Notes under the pieces: generated by a model
Told to the model about the DNA's origin: nothing
Seen by the model: only the letters and a program-made list of their open reading frames with translations
Database searches by the model: none
DNA from: Gaiellasilicea sp033857955
GTDB taxonomy: Bacteria; Actinomycetota; Thermoleophilia; Gaiellales; Gaiellaceae
Assembly: GCA_033857955.1 (NCBI GenBank)
Contig: JAWVCW010000029.1
Coordinates: 50,619-114,618, forward strand
DNA length: 64,000 nt
Direction: 5' to 3'
Position numbers and translations under genes: made by a program
Part shown: piece after piece, positions 56,753-64,000 of the stretch
Layout of the letters: every line of letters begins with the position of its first letter
Position numbering within the stretch: position 1 is the first letter of the stretch

Positions 56753-58434
56753 TCCGACACCCCGGCACCGTAGATCTCCCGCGCCGCCTCTAGGCTCAGG
56801 TGCCCCTCGCGGACGTCCACCCGCACCGCCTCGGGATCGCGCCGGGCCGGGTCGCCGAAGCCGCCGCCGCCGCCCGTCATCGTCCGCACCACGTCGCCCC
56901 GGCGGAGCGGAACGCGGCTCGCCTTCAGCAAATGGCGCTCGTCGTCTCGTCCCGGGTTGATCACCACCTCCGGCGGCTTCGCCTCGTGGCCGCCGAAGAG
57001 CCCCCAGGCGGGCGTCCGCGAGCGCTCGAACCAGAGCGAGAGCTCGGCGGCCTCCGCGTCCAGCGTGTACTCCCGGACGACGCCGTTGCCACCGCGCCAC
57101 TGCCCCGGGCCGCCGGTGTCGGGCCGGAAGCCGTACTCGGTCATCCGGATCGGGAACTTCGTCTCCAGCACCTCGATCGCCAGGTCTTTGAGCGAGCCGT
57201 TGACATTGTTGATGAGACCGTCCTGGCCGTCGGACCCCTCCCACGCGCCCCAGCCGCCCACCGTCGGCTCGAGGTCGAAGAACGGTTGGCCGTTCCGGTG
57301 GTCGACACCCGAGAAGCCGATGATCATGGAGTCGCCGTAGCTCGCCGCGGCCGCCTGCGCCGGGAGCACCTCGGACAGAGCGCGCACGACCAGGTCGATC
57401 AACAGGCCGAGCTGCGAGAAGTACCACTGGCAGGGGGCGGGCGGCTGGGCGCCCAGCATCGACCCGGGTCGCACGCGGACATGCAGCGGGCGGAAGGCAC
57501 CGCCGTTCGGTGGGTTCGCCGGGTTGATCAGGACCTTGTAGGCCACGCGGCACGCAGAGATTGCCTGCGCCTCGCCACAGTTCACGGGACCGGGCTGAGA
57601 GTCGTCGGTCTCGGTGAGGTCGATCGTCATCTCGTCGCCGCGCACCTCCACCGACAGCCTCACCCAACATGGCTCCGGCGACACGCCGCTGTCGTCCAGG
57701 CACCCCTCGGCCCGGTAGACCCCGTCGGGGATGGCCTCGACGGCCTCGCGCTCGAGACGTTCCGTCTGCGCGAAGATCTCGTCTCGCGCGCCGGCGATCG
57801 TCTCCGGCCCGTATTGATCCATGATCGCGCGAAGGCGGATCTGCCCGGTGCGGGCACAGGCGATCTGGGCGCCGAGGTCGCCGATCGCGGGGTAGGAGAA
57901 GCGGCTGTTGCGTCCGAGCAGGTCGGTCACGTCGGCACGCTGGACGCCTCCCTCGACCACCCGGGTCGGGCCGAGACGCATTCCCTCCTGGAAGATCTCC
58001 GTCGAGTCCATCGGCCCGCCGGCGTCCTTTGCCCCGACATCGAGCCAGTGCGCCCGGGAGGCTGCGAAACCCACGAGCTCGCCCTCGTGGAAGATCGGCC
58101 CGAAGACCGTCATGTCGTTCAGGTGCGTGCCCGTCAGATAGGAGTCGTTCATGATCCAGATGTCGTCGGGACGCCAGACCTCGCGGCCGTACAGTTCCTC
58201 GGTCAACCGCGTGCAGATCTCGAGGTTACCGAGGAAGATCGGCAGCCCGGCCGACTGTCCGAGGATCCGGTGCTCGGCGTCGAGCAAAGCGACGGAGCAG
58301 TCCTTCATCTCGTAGATGATCGGAGTGTAGGCGGAGCGGATCAGCGTCGCGTTCATCTCGTCCGCGGCTGCCGTGAAGGCACTCCGGATGATCTCGGTGG
58401 TGATCGGGTCGACACGGCGCTCGACGAGGGCCAT
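56749..58434 (-). CDS. Hydantoinase/oxoprolinase subunit B (HyuB), copy 3
   Basis: A 561-residue HyuB. DPITTEIIRSAFTAAADEMN, IIYEMKDCSVALLDAEHRIL, IWIMNDSYLTGTHLNDMTVF (the usual NDPxxGGxH is NDSYLTGTH here), AHWLDVGAKDAGGPMDSTEI and the C-terminal TMTGGGGGFGDPARRDPEAV are seen. The changed NDP motif suggests different substrate handling from copies 1 and 2. ATG overlaps the hyuA stop by 1 nt. Confidence 0.9.
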   Translation of the reverse strand: MALVERRVDPITTEIIRSAFTAAADEMNATLIRSAYTPIIYEMKDCSVALLDAEHRILGQSAGLPIFLGNLEICTRLTEELYGREVWRPDDIWIMNDSYLTGTHLNDMTVFGPIFHEGELVGFAASRAHWLDVGAKDAGGPMDSTEIFQEGMRLGPTRVVEGGVQRADVTDLLGRNSRFSYPAIGDLGAQIACARTGQIRLRAIMDQYGPETIAGARDEIFAQTERLEREAVEAIPDGVYRAEGCLDDSGVSPEPCWVRLSVEVRGDEMTIDLTETDDSQPGPVNCGEAQAISACRVAYKVLINPANPPNGGAFRPLHVRVRPGSMLGAQPPAPCQWYFSQLGLLIDLVVRALSEVLPAQAAAASYGDSMIIGFSGVDHRNGQPFFDLEPTVGGWGAWEGSDGQDGLINNVNGSLKDLAIEVLETKFPIRMTEYGFRPDTGGPGQWRGGNGVVREYTLDAEAAELSLWFERSRTPAWGLFGGHEAKPPEVVINPGRDDERHLLKASRVPLRRGDVVRTMTGGGGGFGDPARRDPEAVRVDVREGHLSLEAAREIYGAGVSE

Positions 58435-60482
58435 CAGGACTCCTTCCGGTTAGAGGCTGTGATCACGAGCGAGCCGAAGGCGTCGACGCGGAGCGTGACA
58501 CCCGGCGGCACTACCGTCGTGGCGGTTGCCTCCTCGACGACCGCGGGGCCCTCGAGGGTGGCGCCGTGCGACAGGTCGTCCCGAATCACGATCGTGGTCG
58601 GGATGGCCTCGCGGCCGAAGATCACCGTCCGCGTTTCCCGCGCCGCGGCGGGTTTCTCGACCTCCTCGTGGGCGATCGGGTCGATGCGGCCGAGGTCGCC
58701 GAGAGCGGTGGTGCGGACAACGACGATCTCGATCGGTGCGCCCGAGTTGGAATGACCGAACCGCTGCTGGTGCGCCGCGTGGAAGCGCGCCCCGAGGTTT
58801 GCGTCGAAGTCGTCCTCGGTAGGCTCCTGCGAGCCGGTCAGCGGGATGGTCAACGTGTACTCCTGGCCGACGTAGCGCAGATCGAGCGCATGCTCGACGC
58901 GGCCCGTCTCCGCACCGATCCCCTCCTCGGCGAGGGAGGCGAAGGCCTCCTCCTCCAGCGTTCCGAGGGTGGCCGCCAGGTCTGCGTGATCGAGGGCCGC
59001 GAGCGGGGTGAAGTAGGCGCGGCCCGAGTCCTTGCGGATCTCCGTCTCCAGCATCCCCCACGCCGAGAACGCGCCGGGGAAGCGGGGGACGATCACCTCC
59101 CCGATCTCGAGCTGCTGGGCGAGGAAGACCGCGTGCATCGGACCCGCGCCACCGAAGGCGACCAGCGCGAAGTCGCGCGGTTCGATCCCCTTCTCCACGG
59201 TCAGCGTCCGGATTGCCTGGGCCATCTTCGCGTTGATCACGTCACAGACGCCCTCGGCCAGGTCGGTCGCCGAAAGGTCGAGCTCGGCGCCGAGACGCGC
59301 GAGCGCGCTCTCCGCGGCCTCCCGATCGAGCGTCATCTGGCCGCCCGCGAAGTACGCCGGGTCGACGCGGCCGAGCACCAGGTTGGCGTCGGTCACCGTG
59401 GGCCGCGTGCCACCGCGGCCGTAGCAGGCGGGGCCGGGGTCGGCGCCCGCGCTCTCGGGTCCCACCCGCAGGCCGCCCGCCTCGGCGTAGGCCAACGAGC
59501 CGCCGCCTGCCCCGACCGTATGGATGTTCACGATCGACATCAGCAGTGGGAACCCTTCGAGGGTGGTCTCGGACGAGACGTCGGGCTTGCCGTCGACGAC
59601 GAGGCTGACGTCGAAGCTCGTGCCGCCCATGTCGATGCAGATCAGGTTGGGGCGATCGAGGATCCGCGCCAGCGCGACGCCGCCCATCGTCCCGCCGACC
59701 GGGCCCGAGAGCAGGGTCTGCAGAGAGAGGTCGCGGGCCGACTGGGAGGTGACGATGCCGCCGGAGGACTGCATGACGTGCAGCGGCACGGAGAGGCCGC
59801 GCTCCGTCATCTCGCTCTCGAGGCGCTTGAGGTAACGGCGCACCACCGGCGCCGTGTAGGCGTCCACGACGGCGGAGGAGGTGCGCTCGTATTCCCGCCA
59901 CTCGCGGGCCACGCGGTGGGAGAGGGAGATGGCGACGCCGTCGAGCTCCTCGAGCAGGATCTCCTCGGCGCGAAGCTCATGCGCCGGGTTCACGTAGGAG
60001 AAGAGGAAGCCGACGGCCACGGCGCCGAACCCGTCGTCCCTGACGCGCCGGGCGGCGCTCCGGATCGCGTCCTCGTCGAGCGGCTCGAGCTCCTCGCCGG
60101 CGTAGTCGAGCCGGCCGGCGACCGAGACGATGTCGCTGCGCGAGACGAGCGGCGTCGGCTTGCGGTAGTGGATGTCATAGAGGCGCGTGCGATTGCCCCT
60201 GGCGATGTGGTAGACGTCACCCGCGCCGCTCGTGGCCAGGAGCAGGACTTTCTCGCCCCGACGCTGGAGGAAGGCGTTGAGGCCCTGGGTCGTGCCGTGA
60301 ACGGTGAAGCCGATGTCGGCGGGTGACTCGACCACCGCCTCGAGGGCCTTGAAGACGCCCTCGGTCAGGTCCTGCGGGGTCGTGGAGGACTTGGATGCGA
60401 CGTAAGCGCCCGTGCTCTCGTCGTAGGCAACGACGTCGGTGAACGTCCCGCCGATGTCCATGGAGACCCGGTAGCGGCTCAC
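58434..60482 (-). CDS. Hydantoinase/oxoprolinase subunit A (HyuA), copy 3
   Basis: A 682-residue HyuA. VSMDIGGTFTDVVAYD, FTVHGTTQGLNAFLQRRGEK (most family members have NALTERKG here), LICIDMGGTSFDVSLVVDGK and AFGGAGPMHAVFLAQQLEIG are the ATPase motifs. The changed second loop and the MGGTSFD form set it apart from copies 1 and 2 and match the HyuB copy 3 differences. Overlaps the small ABM gene by 4 nt. Confidence 0.9.
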   Translation of the reverse strand: MSRYRVSMDIGGTFTDVVAYDESTGAYVASKSSTTPQDLTEGVFKALEAVVESPADIGFTVHGTTQGLNAFLQRRGEKVLLLATSGAGDVYHIARGNRTRLYDIHYRKPTPLVSRSDIVSVAGRLDYAGEELEPLDEDAIRSAARRVRDDGFGAVAVGFLFSYVNPAHELRAEEILLEELDGVAISLSHRVAREWREYERTSSAVVDAYTAPVVRRYLKRLESEMTERGLSVPLHVMQSSGGIVTSQSARDLSLQTLLSGPVGGTMGGVALARILDRPNLICIDMGGTSFDVSLVVDGKPDVSSETTLEGFPLLMSIVNIHTVGAGGGSLAYAEAGGLRVGPESAGADPGPACYGRGGTRPTVTDANLVLGRVDPAYFAGGQMTLDREAAESALARLGAELDLSATDLAEGVCDVINAKMAQAIRTLTVEKGIEPRDFALVAFGGAGPMHAVFLAQQLEIGEVIVPRFPGAFSAWGMLETEIRKDSGRAYFTPLAALDHADLAATLGTLEEEAFASLAEEGIGAETGRVEHALDLRYVGQEYTLTIPLTGSQEPTEDDFDANLGARFHAAHQQRFGHSNSGAPIEIVVVRTTALGDLGRIDPIAHEEVEKPAAARETRTVIFGREAIPTTIVIRDDLSHGATLEGPAVVEEATATTVVPPGVTLRVDAFGSLVITASNRKES

Positions 60483-60823
60483 TCCGCACCCTCTGTCGGC
60501 GCGGGGATGGGCTCGCCGGCGGAGACGACCACGGTGTAGGTCTCGCCGCGCGTCGACTCGTCCAGCCCCTGGACGAGCTCGGCGAGCGGCCCGCTACCGG
60601 CGGCACGCACGGGGCTCGATACCCACCCCTGGTAGGCCTCGGCACTACTCCAGAGGGCAGTGACCAGGATCGGACCGCTGCCGCTCGTCGGGACGTGCAG
60701 CTCGGAGCCGAGGCAGCCCGGCTGGCGGAGCGCACGGCCGAGGATGTCTTCTCGTTCGTAGAAGTCGACGACGGCGTCGTAGTCGCCGTCCTTGGGCTCG
60801 AGGTAGAGCACGCTGCGGATCAC
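60479..60823 (-). CDS. Antibiotic biosynthesis monooxygenase-like (ABM, dimeric alpha/beta barrel) protein
   Basis: A 114-residue protein with the ABM pattern: SVLYLEPKDGDYDAVVDFYE, RALRQPGCLGSELHVPTSG, LVTALWSSAEAYQGWVSSP, then a helix and a C-terminal strand. Such proteins act as cofactor-free oxygenases, isomerases or small structural partners. Its place between regulator and hyuA suggests a side role in the same pathway. The family assignment rests on layout and a few residues. Confidence 0.65.
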   Translation of the reverse strand: MIRSVLYLEPKDGDYDAVVDFYEREDILGRALRQPGCLGSELHVPTSGSGPILVTALWSSAEAYQGWVSSPVRAAGSGPLAELVQGLDESTRGETYTVVVSAGEPIPAPTEGAE

Positions 60824-60847
60824 GCTGTTGAACCTCCCTGGATAGTG

Positions 60848-61480
60848 TCAGTAGATGATCTCGGTCGTGACGGCGACGACGCGTGCGCGTTTGCTCGAGT
60901 CGTTCCGGATCAGGTGCGGATAGCTTCCGGGCCACGTGAAACAGTCGCCCGTCTTCAACGTGTAGTCGACGCCGTCGAACTCGAGGACGATCTCGCCCTG
61001 AACCACGTAGCAGACGTCGAAGCCGGCGTGGGTAAGCGGTGACGTGTACTTCGTGCGCGGCGAGAACGTCGAGACGAACAGGGTCAGGCCGCTGCCCGAA
61101 ATCCGTAGAGCCTCGTAGTCGATCCCCTCGCCCCGTTCGACGCGGATCCGGTCTTTCTGGGGCACGGCGCGCGGTGTCGTGCGCCGCTGCGAGTAGCCGA
61201 GGAGCGAGCCGAGGTCGTGGTTGTAGACGGCGGCGACGCGTGCGAGCCGCTGCACCGAGATGTCGGACTGCGACCGCTCGACCGCACTCAGGAACGACGC
61301 CGAGAGGCCGCTCGCCTCGGCGACCTCGTTCAGCGAGAGTCCGGACTGGGCGCGGAGCCCACGGAGAAGCCCCGCGATGTCCGGGCCGTCGGGCAGCGGC
61401 GCGATCTCCGCAAGATGCGCCGCCGGTGTGGGTGGGCGCGGACCAGCGGAAGCAGGCCTGCGCGCGGCTTTGCGACTCAC
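60848..61480 (-). CDS. XRE-family regulator with C-terminal cupin domain
   Basis: A 210-residue regulator. HTH: LRGLRAQSGLSLNEVAEASG followed by LSASFLSAVERSQSDISVQRL. Cupin: SPLTHAGFDVCYVVQGEIVL and TLKTGDCFTWPGSYPHLIRN. GTG 61480 is preferred to TTG 61501 because it overlaps the permease stop (GTGA) like its neighbours. Regulators of this build often sense the substrate of an adjacent amine or amino-acid pathway. It is encoded inside the operon it probably controls. Confidence 0.88.
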   Translation of the reverse strand: MSRKAARRPASAGPRPPTPAAHLAEIAPLPDGPDIAGLLRGLRAQSGLSLNEVAEASGLSASFLSAVERSQSDISVQRLARVAAVYNHDLGSLLGYSQRRTTPRAVPQKDRIRVERGEGIDYEALRISGSGLTLFVSTFSPRTKYTSPLTHAGFDVCYVVQGEIVLEFDGVDYTLKTGDCFTWPGSYPHLIRNDSSKRARVVAVTTEIIY

Positions 61481-62460
61481 GTGCTGCTTTTTCTCGCCCA
61501 AGCGTCCACTGCGACTGCGGTCAGGATAATCCCGCCCTGCAGGATCTGCTGGTAGATCGGATTGACGCCGAGCAGGTTGAAGCCGTTTCCGATCATCGCG
61601 AGCAGGAGCACGCCCAGGACGGTCCGCCAGACCGCGCCCTCACCGCCCAGGATCGACGTCCCGCCGATCACGATGGCGGCGATGACCGCGAGCTCGATGC
61701 CGGTGCCGGCATCCGCCTGTCCGGTGGCGACGCGCGAGGTGACGAGCACGCCCGCAATCCCCGCAGAGAGGCCCGAGACGGCGTAGGTGGCCGTGCGCAC
61801 CAGGCCGACCCGGATGCCCGACAGGCGTGCCGCTTCGGGGTTGCCGCCGGCGGCGTAGATGTACCGCCCGGCCGCCGAGCGTGAGAGGAGGAACCCGCAG
61901 GCGCCCGCGAAGATCGCCCAGATCACGATCGAGTAGTAGATCGCGCCGACCTTGCCCTGGCCGAGCGAGGTGAACTCGGCGTCGGTGACCGAGACGAGGA
62001 AGCCGCCCGTCAGCACGAGTGCGACGCCGCGGATGATGATCGACGAGGCAAGCGTCGCCACCAGCGGGTTGATGCGCCCGATCGTCGTCAGCAGGCCGTT
62101 CAGTACGCCGATGCCGAGACCGACGCTGATCCCGAGGACGTACGCGATCTCGGGATCGACGCTCGTCGCCGCCTTGGCGGCGACGACCCCGGCGATCGCG
62201 AAGACCGCGCCGACGGAGAGATCGAAGCCGCCGGCGATGATGACGAGCGTGCCGCCCACGGCCATCAACCCGACCGCGGCCGATTGGTCGAGGACGTTCA
62301 GCATGTTCGCCTGCGAGAGGAAGACGTCGCTCGCCAGCGTCAGCGTGAGGAAGAGCGCTACGAAGCTCGCGACGATGCCGTAGTCGCGGATCGCTGACAG
62401 ACCAACGCCTGGCCAAAGCCGCGCGCGAAACGTCCGTGCGACGCCCTCGGCGCCGCTCAC
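61477..62460 (-). CDS. RbsC-like ABC permease, second importer
   Basis: A 327-residue permease with about ten helices. LVIIAGGFDLSVGAVFAIAG, INPLVATLASSIIIRGVALV, AAGGNPEAARLSGIRVGLVR and LGGEGAVWRTVLGVLLLAMI match BPD_transp_2 permeases. GTG 62460 overlaps the ATPase stop (GTGA). Upstream in-frame sequence to 62733 overlaps the ATPase gene and is not used. Confidence 0.92.
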   Translation of the reverse strand: MSGAEGVARTFRARLWPGVGLSAIRDYGIVASFVALFLTLTLASDVFLSQANMLNVLDQSAAVGLMAVGGTLVIIAGGFDLSVGAVFAIAGVVAAKAATSVDPEIAYVLGISVGLGIGVLNGLLTTIGRINPLVATLASSIIIRGVALVLTGGFLVSVTDAEFTSLGQGKVGAIYYSIVIWAIFAGACGFLLSRSAAGRYIYAAGGNPEAARLSGIRVGLVRTATYAVSGLSAGIAGVLVTSRVATGQADAGTGIELAVIAAIVIGGTSILGGEGAVWRTVLGVLLLAMIGNGFNLLGVNPIYQQILQGGIILTAVAVDAWARKSST

Positions 62461-63962
62461 GCGGCGGCCTCCGCCGTCGCAAATGCGGCGTGGAGGACGT
62501 CGTCTTCGGTCGCCGTGCGGCCGTCGAACTCGCCGACCAGCCTGCCGCCGCGGAGCACGAGCACGCGATGCGAGAGCCCGAGCACCTCCTCGATCTCCGA
62601 GGAGATGAGAAGCACAGCCATCCCCTGGTCGGCGAGCGATTGGATGAGGGCGTAGATGCCGCGCTTCGCGCCGACGTCGACGCCACGCGTCGGCTCGTCG
62701 GCGATCAAGACACGCGGTGGCCGGAAGAGCCACTTCGCGAACAGCACCTTCTGCTGGTTGCCTCCCGAGAGCGAGGCGACCGGAGCCGACAGCCGCGAGG
62801 CGCGCACGTCGACGCGCTGAGCCAAGTCGTCGATCTTCCGACGCTCGCGCGCCTTCCGGACGACCCCGCAGGTGGTCACCTCGCCGAGGTGGGCGAGGCT
62901 GACGTTGTGGTCGATCGAGCCACGCATCAGGAGACCCTGGTCCTTGCGCGACTCGGGCAGCATCGCGATCCCGGCGCGCACGGCGTGCTTCGGCGAGCGG
63001 ATCCTGACCTGCTGTCCGTCGAGGACGATCTCGCCTGAGTCTCGGCGGTCGGCGCCGAAGACTGCGCGGGCCACCTCCGTTCTGCCGGATCCGATCAGGC
63101 CCGCGAGGCCGACGATCTCGCCCGCGCGCAGGTCGAAGCTGACATCCCGAACGAGGCCGCTCGAGAGCCCGCGCACGGACAGCACGACGGGCGCGTCCTC
63201 GGCAGGAACGACCTTCTCGGGGAACGTCATCTCCATCGATCGACCGAGCATCGCCGTCACGAGCGTGTCGGGTGTCTGATTCGCGGCAGGCGATGTCACG
63301 ATCAGCCGGCCGTCGCGGAGCACGGTCACCGTGTCCGCGATGGCGAGCACCTCCTTCAGGAAGTGCGACACGTAGATCAGCGTCGTACCGCCGGCCCGCA
63401 GGCCGCGCATCGTCTCGAGCAGGCGCTCCGACTCGTCACCCGTGAGCGCTGCCGTCGGCTCGTCCATCACGATCAGCCGGGCCTCGCGGGCGAGAGCGCG
63501 CAAGATCTCGACTTTCTGCTGCTCGGCCACGCGCAGGCCGCCCACGAGGGCGCCCGCCGGAAGCGAGAATCCCGCACGATCGCACAGCTCGCGGTACCGG
63601 CTGCGGAGAGAACGGCGACTCACGACTCCGAGCCGTGTGCGTTCGCTGCCGAGGAAGACGTTCTCGATGATCGTCCGCCGGGGAACGAGCGTGAGCTCCT
63701 GCGCGATGATCGTGACGCCGTCGGCGAGGGCATCACGCGGAGAGCTGTAGCGCGCGACGCGGCCCTCGACCTCGATCGTCCCTGCATCCGGAGTGTGGAC
63801 GCCGGCGATCAGCTTGCCGAGCGTCGACTTTCCGGCGCCGTTCTCGCCCACGAGCGCGTGCACTGTTCCCTGCACGATCGAGAGCGAGATCTCGTTGAGA
63901 GCCTGGACGCCGCCGAAGCGCTTGCAGACTCCTTCGAGACGGATGAGGGGAGTCGACGTCAT
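62457..63962 (-). CDS. RbsA-like ABC ATPase with two ABC domains, second importer
   Basis: A 501-residue tandem ATPase. First domain: Walker A GENGAGKSTLGK, VGGLRVAEQQKVEILRALA, Walker B LIVMDEPTAAL. Second domain: GLIGSGRTEVARAVFG, signature LSGGNQQKVLFAKWL, Walker B VLIADEPTRGVDV. ATG 63962 follows AAAGGA. It is the first gene of the long leftward operon visible here; its binding protein is probably just beyond the right edge. Confidence 0.93.
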   Translation of the reverse strand: MTSTPLIRLEGVCKRFGGVQALNEISLSIVQGTVHALVGENGAGKSTLGKLIAGVHTPDAGTIEVEGRVARYSSPRDALADGVTIIAQELTLVPRRTIIENVFLGSERTRLGVVSRRSLRSRYRELCDRAGFSLPAGALVGGLRVAEQQKVEILRALAREARLIVMDEPTAALTGDESERLLETMRGLRAGGTTLIYVSHFLKEVLAIADTVTVLRDGRLIVTSPAANQTPDTLVTAMLGRSMEMTFPEKVVPAEDAPVVLSVRGLSSGLVRDVSFDLRAGEIVGLAGLIGSGRTEVARAVFGADRRDSGEIVLDGQQVRIRSPKHAVRAGIAMLPESRKDQGLLMRGSIDHNVSLAHLGEVTTCGVVRKARERRKIDDLAQRVDVRASRLSAPVASLSGGNQQKVLFAKWLFRPPRVLIADEPTRGVDVGAKRGIYALIQSLADQGMAVLLISSEIEEVLGLSHRVLVLRGGRLVGEFDGRTATEDDVLHAAFATAEAAA

Positions 63963-64000
63963 CAGTCCTTTCGGTACGTCGCCGCCGCGGCCGGGGTCGA

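Overview
The window is high-GC DNA with many GTG/TTG starts and long runs of genes overlapping by 4 nt. Gene style and protein families (two-component/ABC operons, DHA2 exporter, RbsABC-type importers, HyuA/HyuB clusters) suggest an actinobacterial genome, possibly Thermoleophilia-like. The phylum and class are inference; no rRNA or marker gene is present to settle them.

Layout. (1) 1-3980: housekeeping-type enzymes (disulfide oxidoreductase, flavin reductase, HAD phosphatase, fumarase/ASL-family lyase) broken up by a decayed IS630-family element and a short non-autonomous element with related ends. (2) 3978-8511: an RNA island on the minus strand. Twenty tRNA genes covering 18 isotypes, nearly one of each (no Ile-GAU and no Cys-GCA), run into an rtcB RNA ligase gene 30 nt after the last tRNA. 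Between the tRNAs lie three related structured repeats, one long three-way-junction-like hairpin, two small genes with strong ribosome binding sites, a tRNA fragment and a doubtful ORF. (3) 9197-15216: minus-strand export operon (adaptor, MacB-type ATPase and permease, then a second ABC pair and a membrane-anchored protein). (4) 15301-21886: a membrane/stress-domain fusion, then a plus-strand operon of ABC ATPase, two permeases, lipoprotein, response regulator and histidine kinase. (5) 22304-28097: a tightly overlapping five-gene operon joining a 934-residue helical protein with a C-terminal zincin motif, a gingipain/caspase-like protein, an acyl carrier protein, a complete ketosynthase and a truncated ketosynthase-like protein whose nucleophile is replaced. 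I recognise no described system with this composition. (6) 28094-33333: small redox-membrane, DUF5996, receiver-remnant, TetR/MFS and cation-exchanger genes. (7) 33461-39646: a conflict-type module of a SIR2-like protein, a membrane nSTAND-WD40 ATPase and a convergent isochorismatase-like membrane protein. (8) 40086-64000: a catabolic region with three HyuA/HyuB pairs, two M24 peptidases, an M20 peptidase, an ornithine-cyclodeaminase homologue, two RbsABC-like importers, a GntR/FCD regulator and an XRE-cupin regulator.

How parts work together. In region 8, ATGTGATAT-type sites at three promoters link the first M24 gene, the first hyu pair, the cyclodeaminase homologue and the first importer into one likely GntR-controlled regulon. 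The second half is a single leftward operon starting beyond the right edge. In region 2, transcription runs from about 8.5 kb down to rtcB, so the ligase is probably made from the same transcript as the tRNAs, a layout fitting tRNA repair or replacement after anticodon damage (inference).
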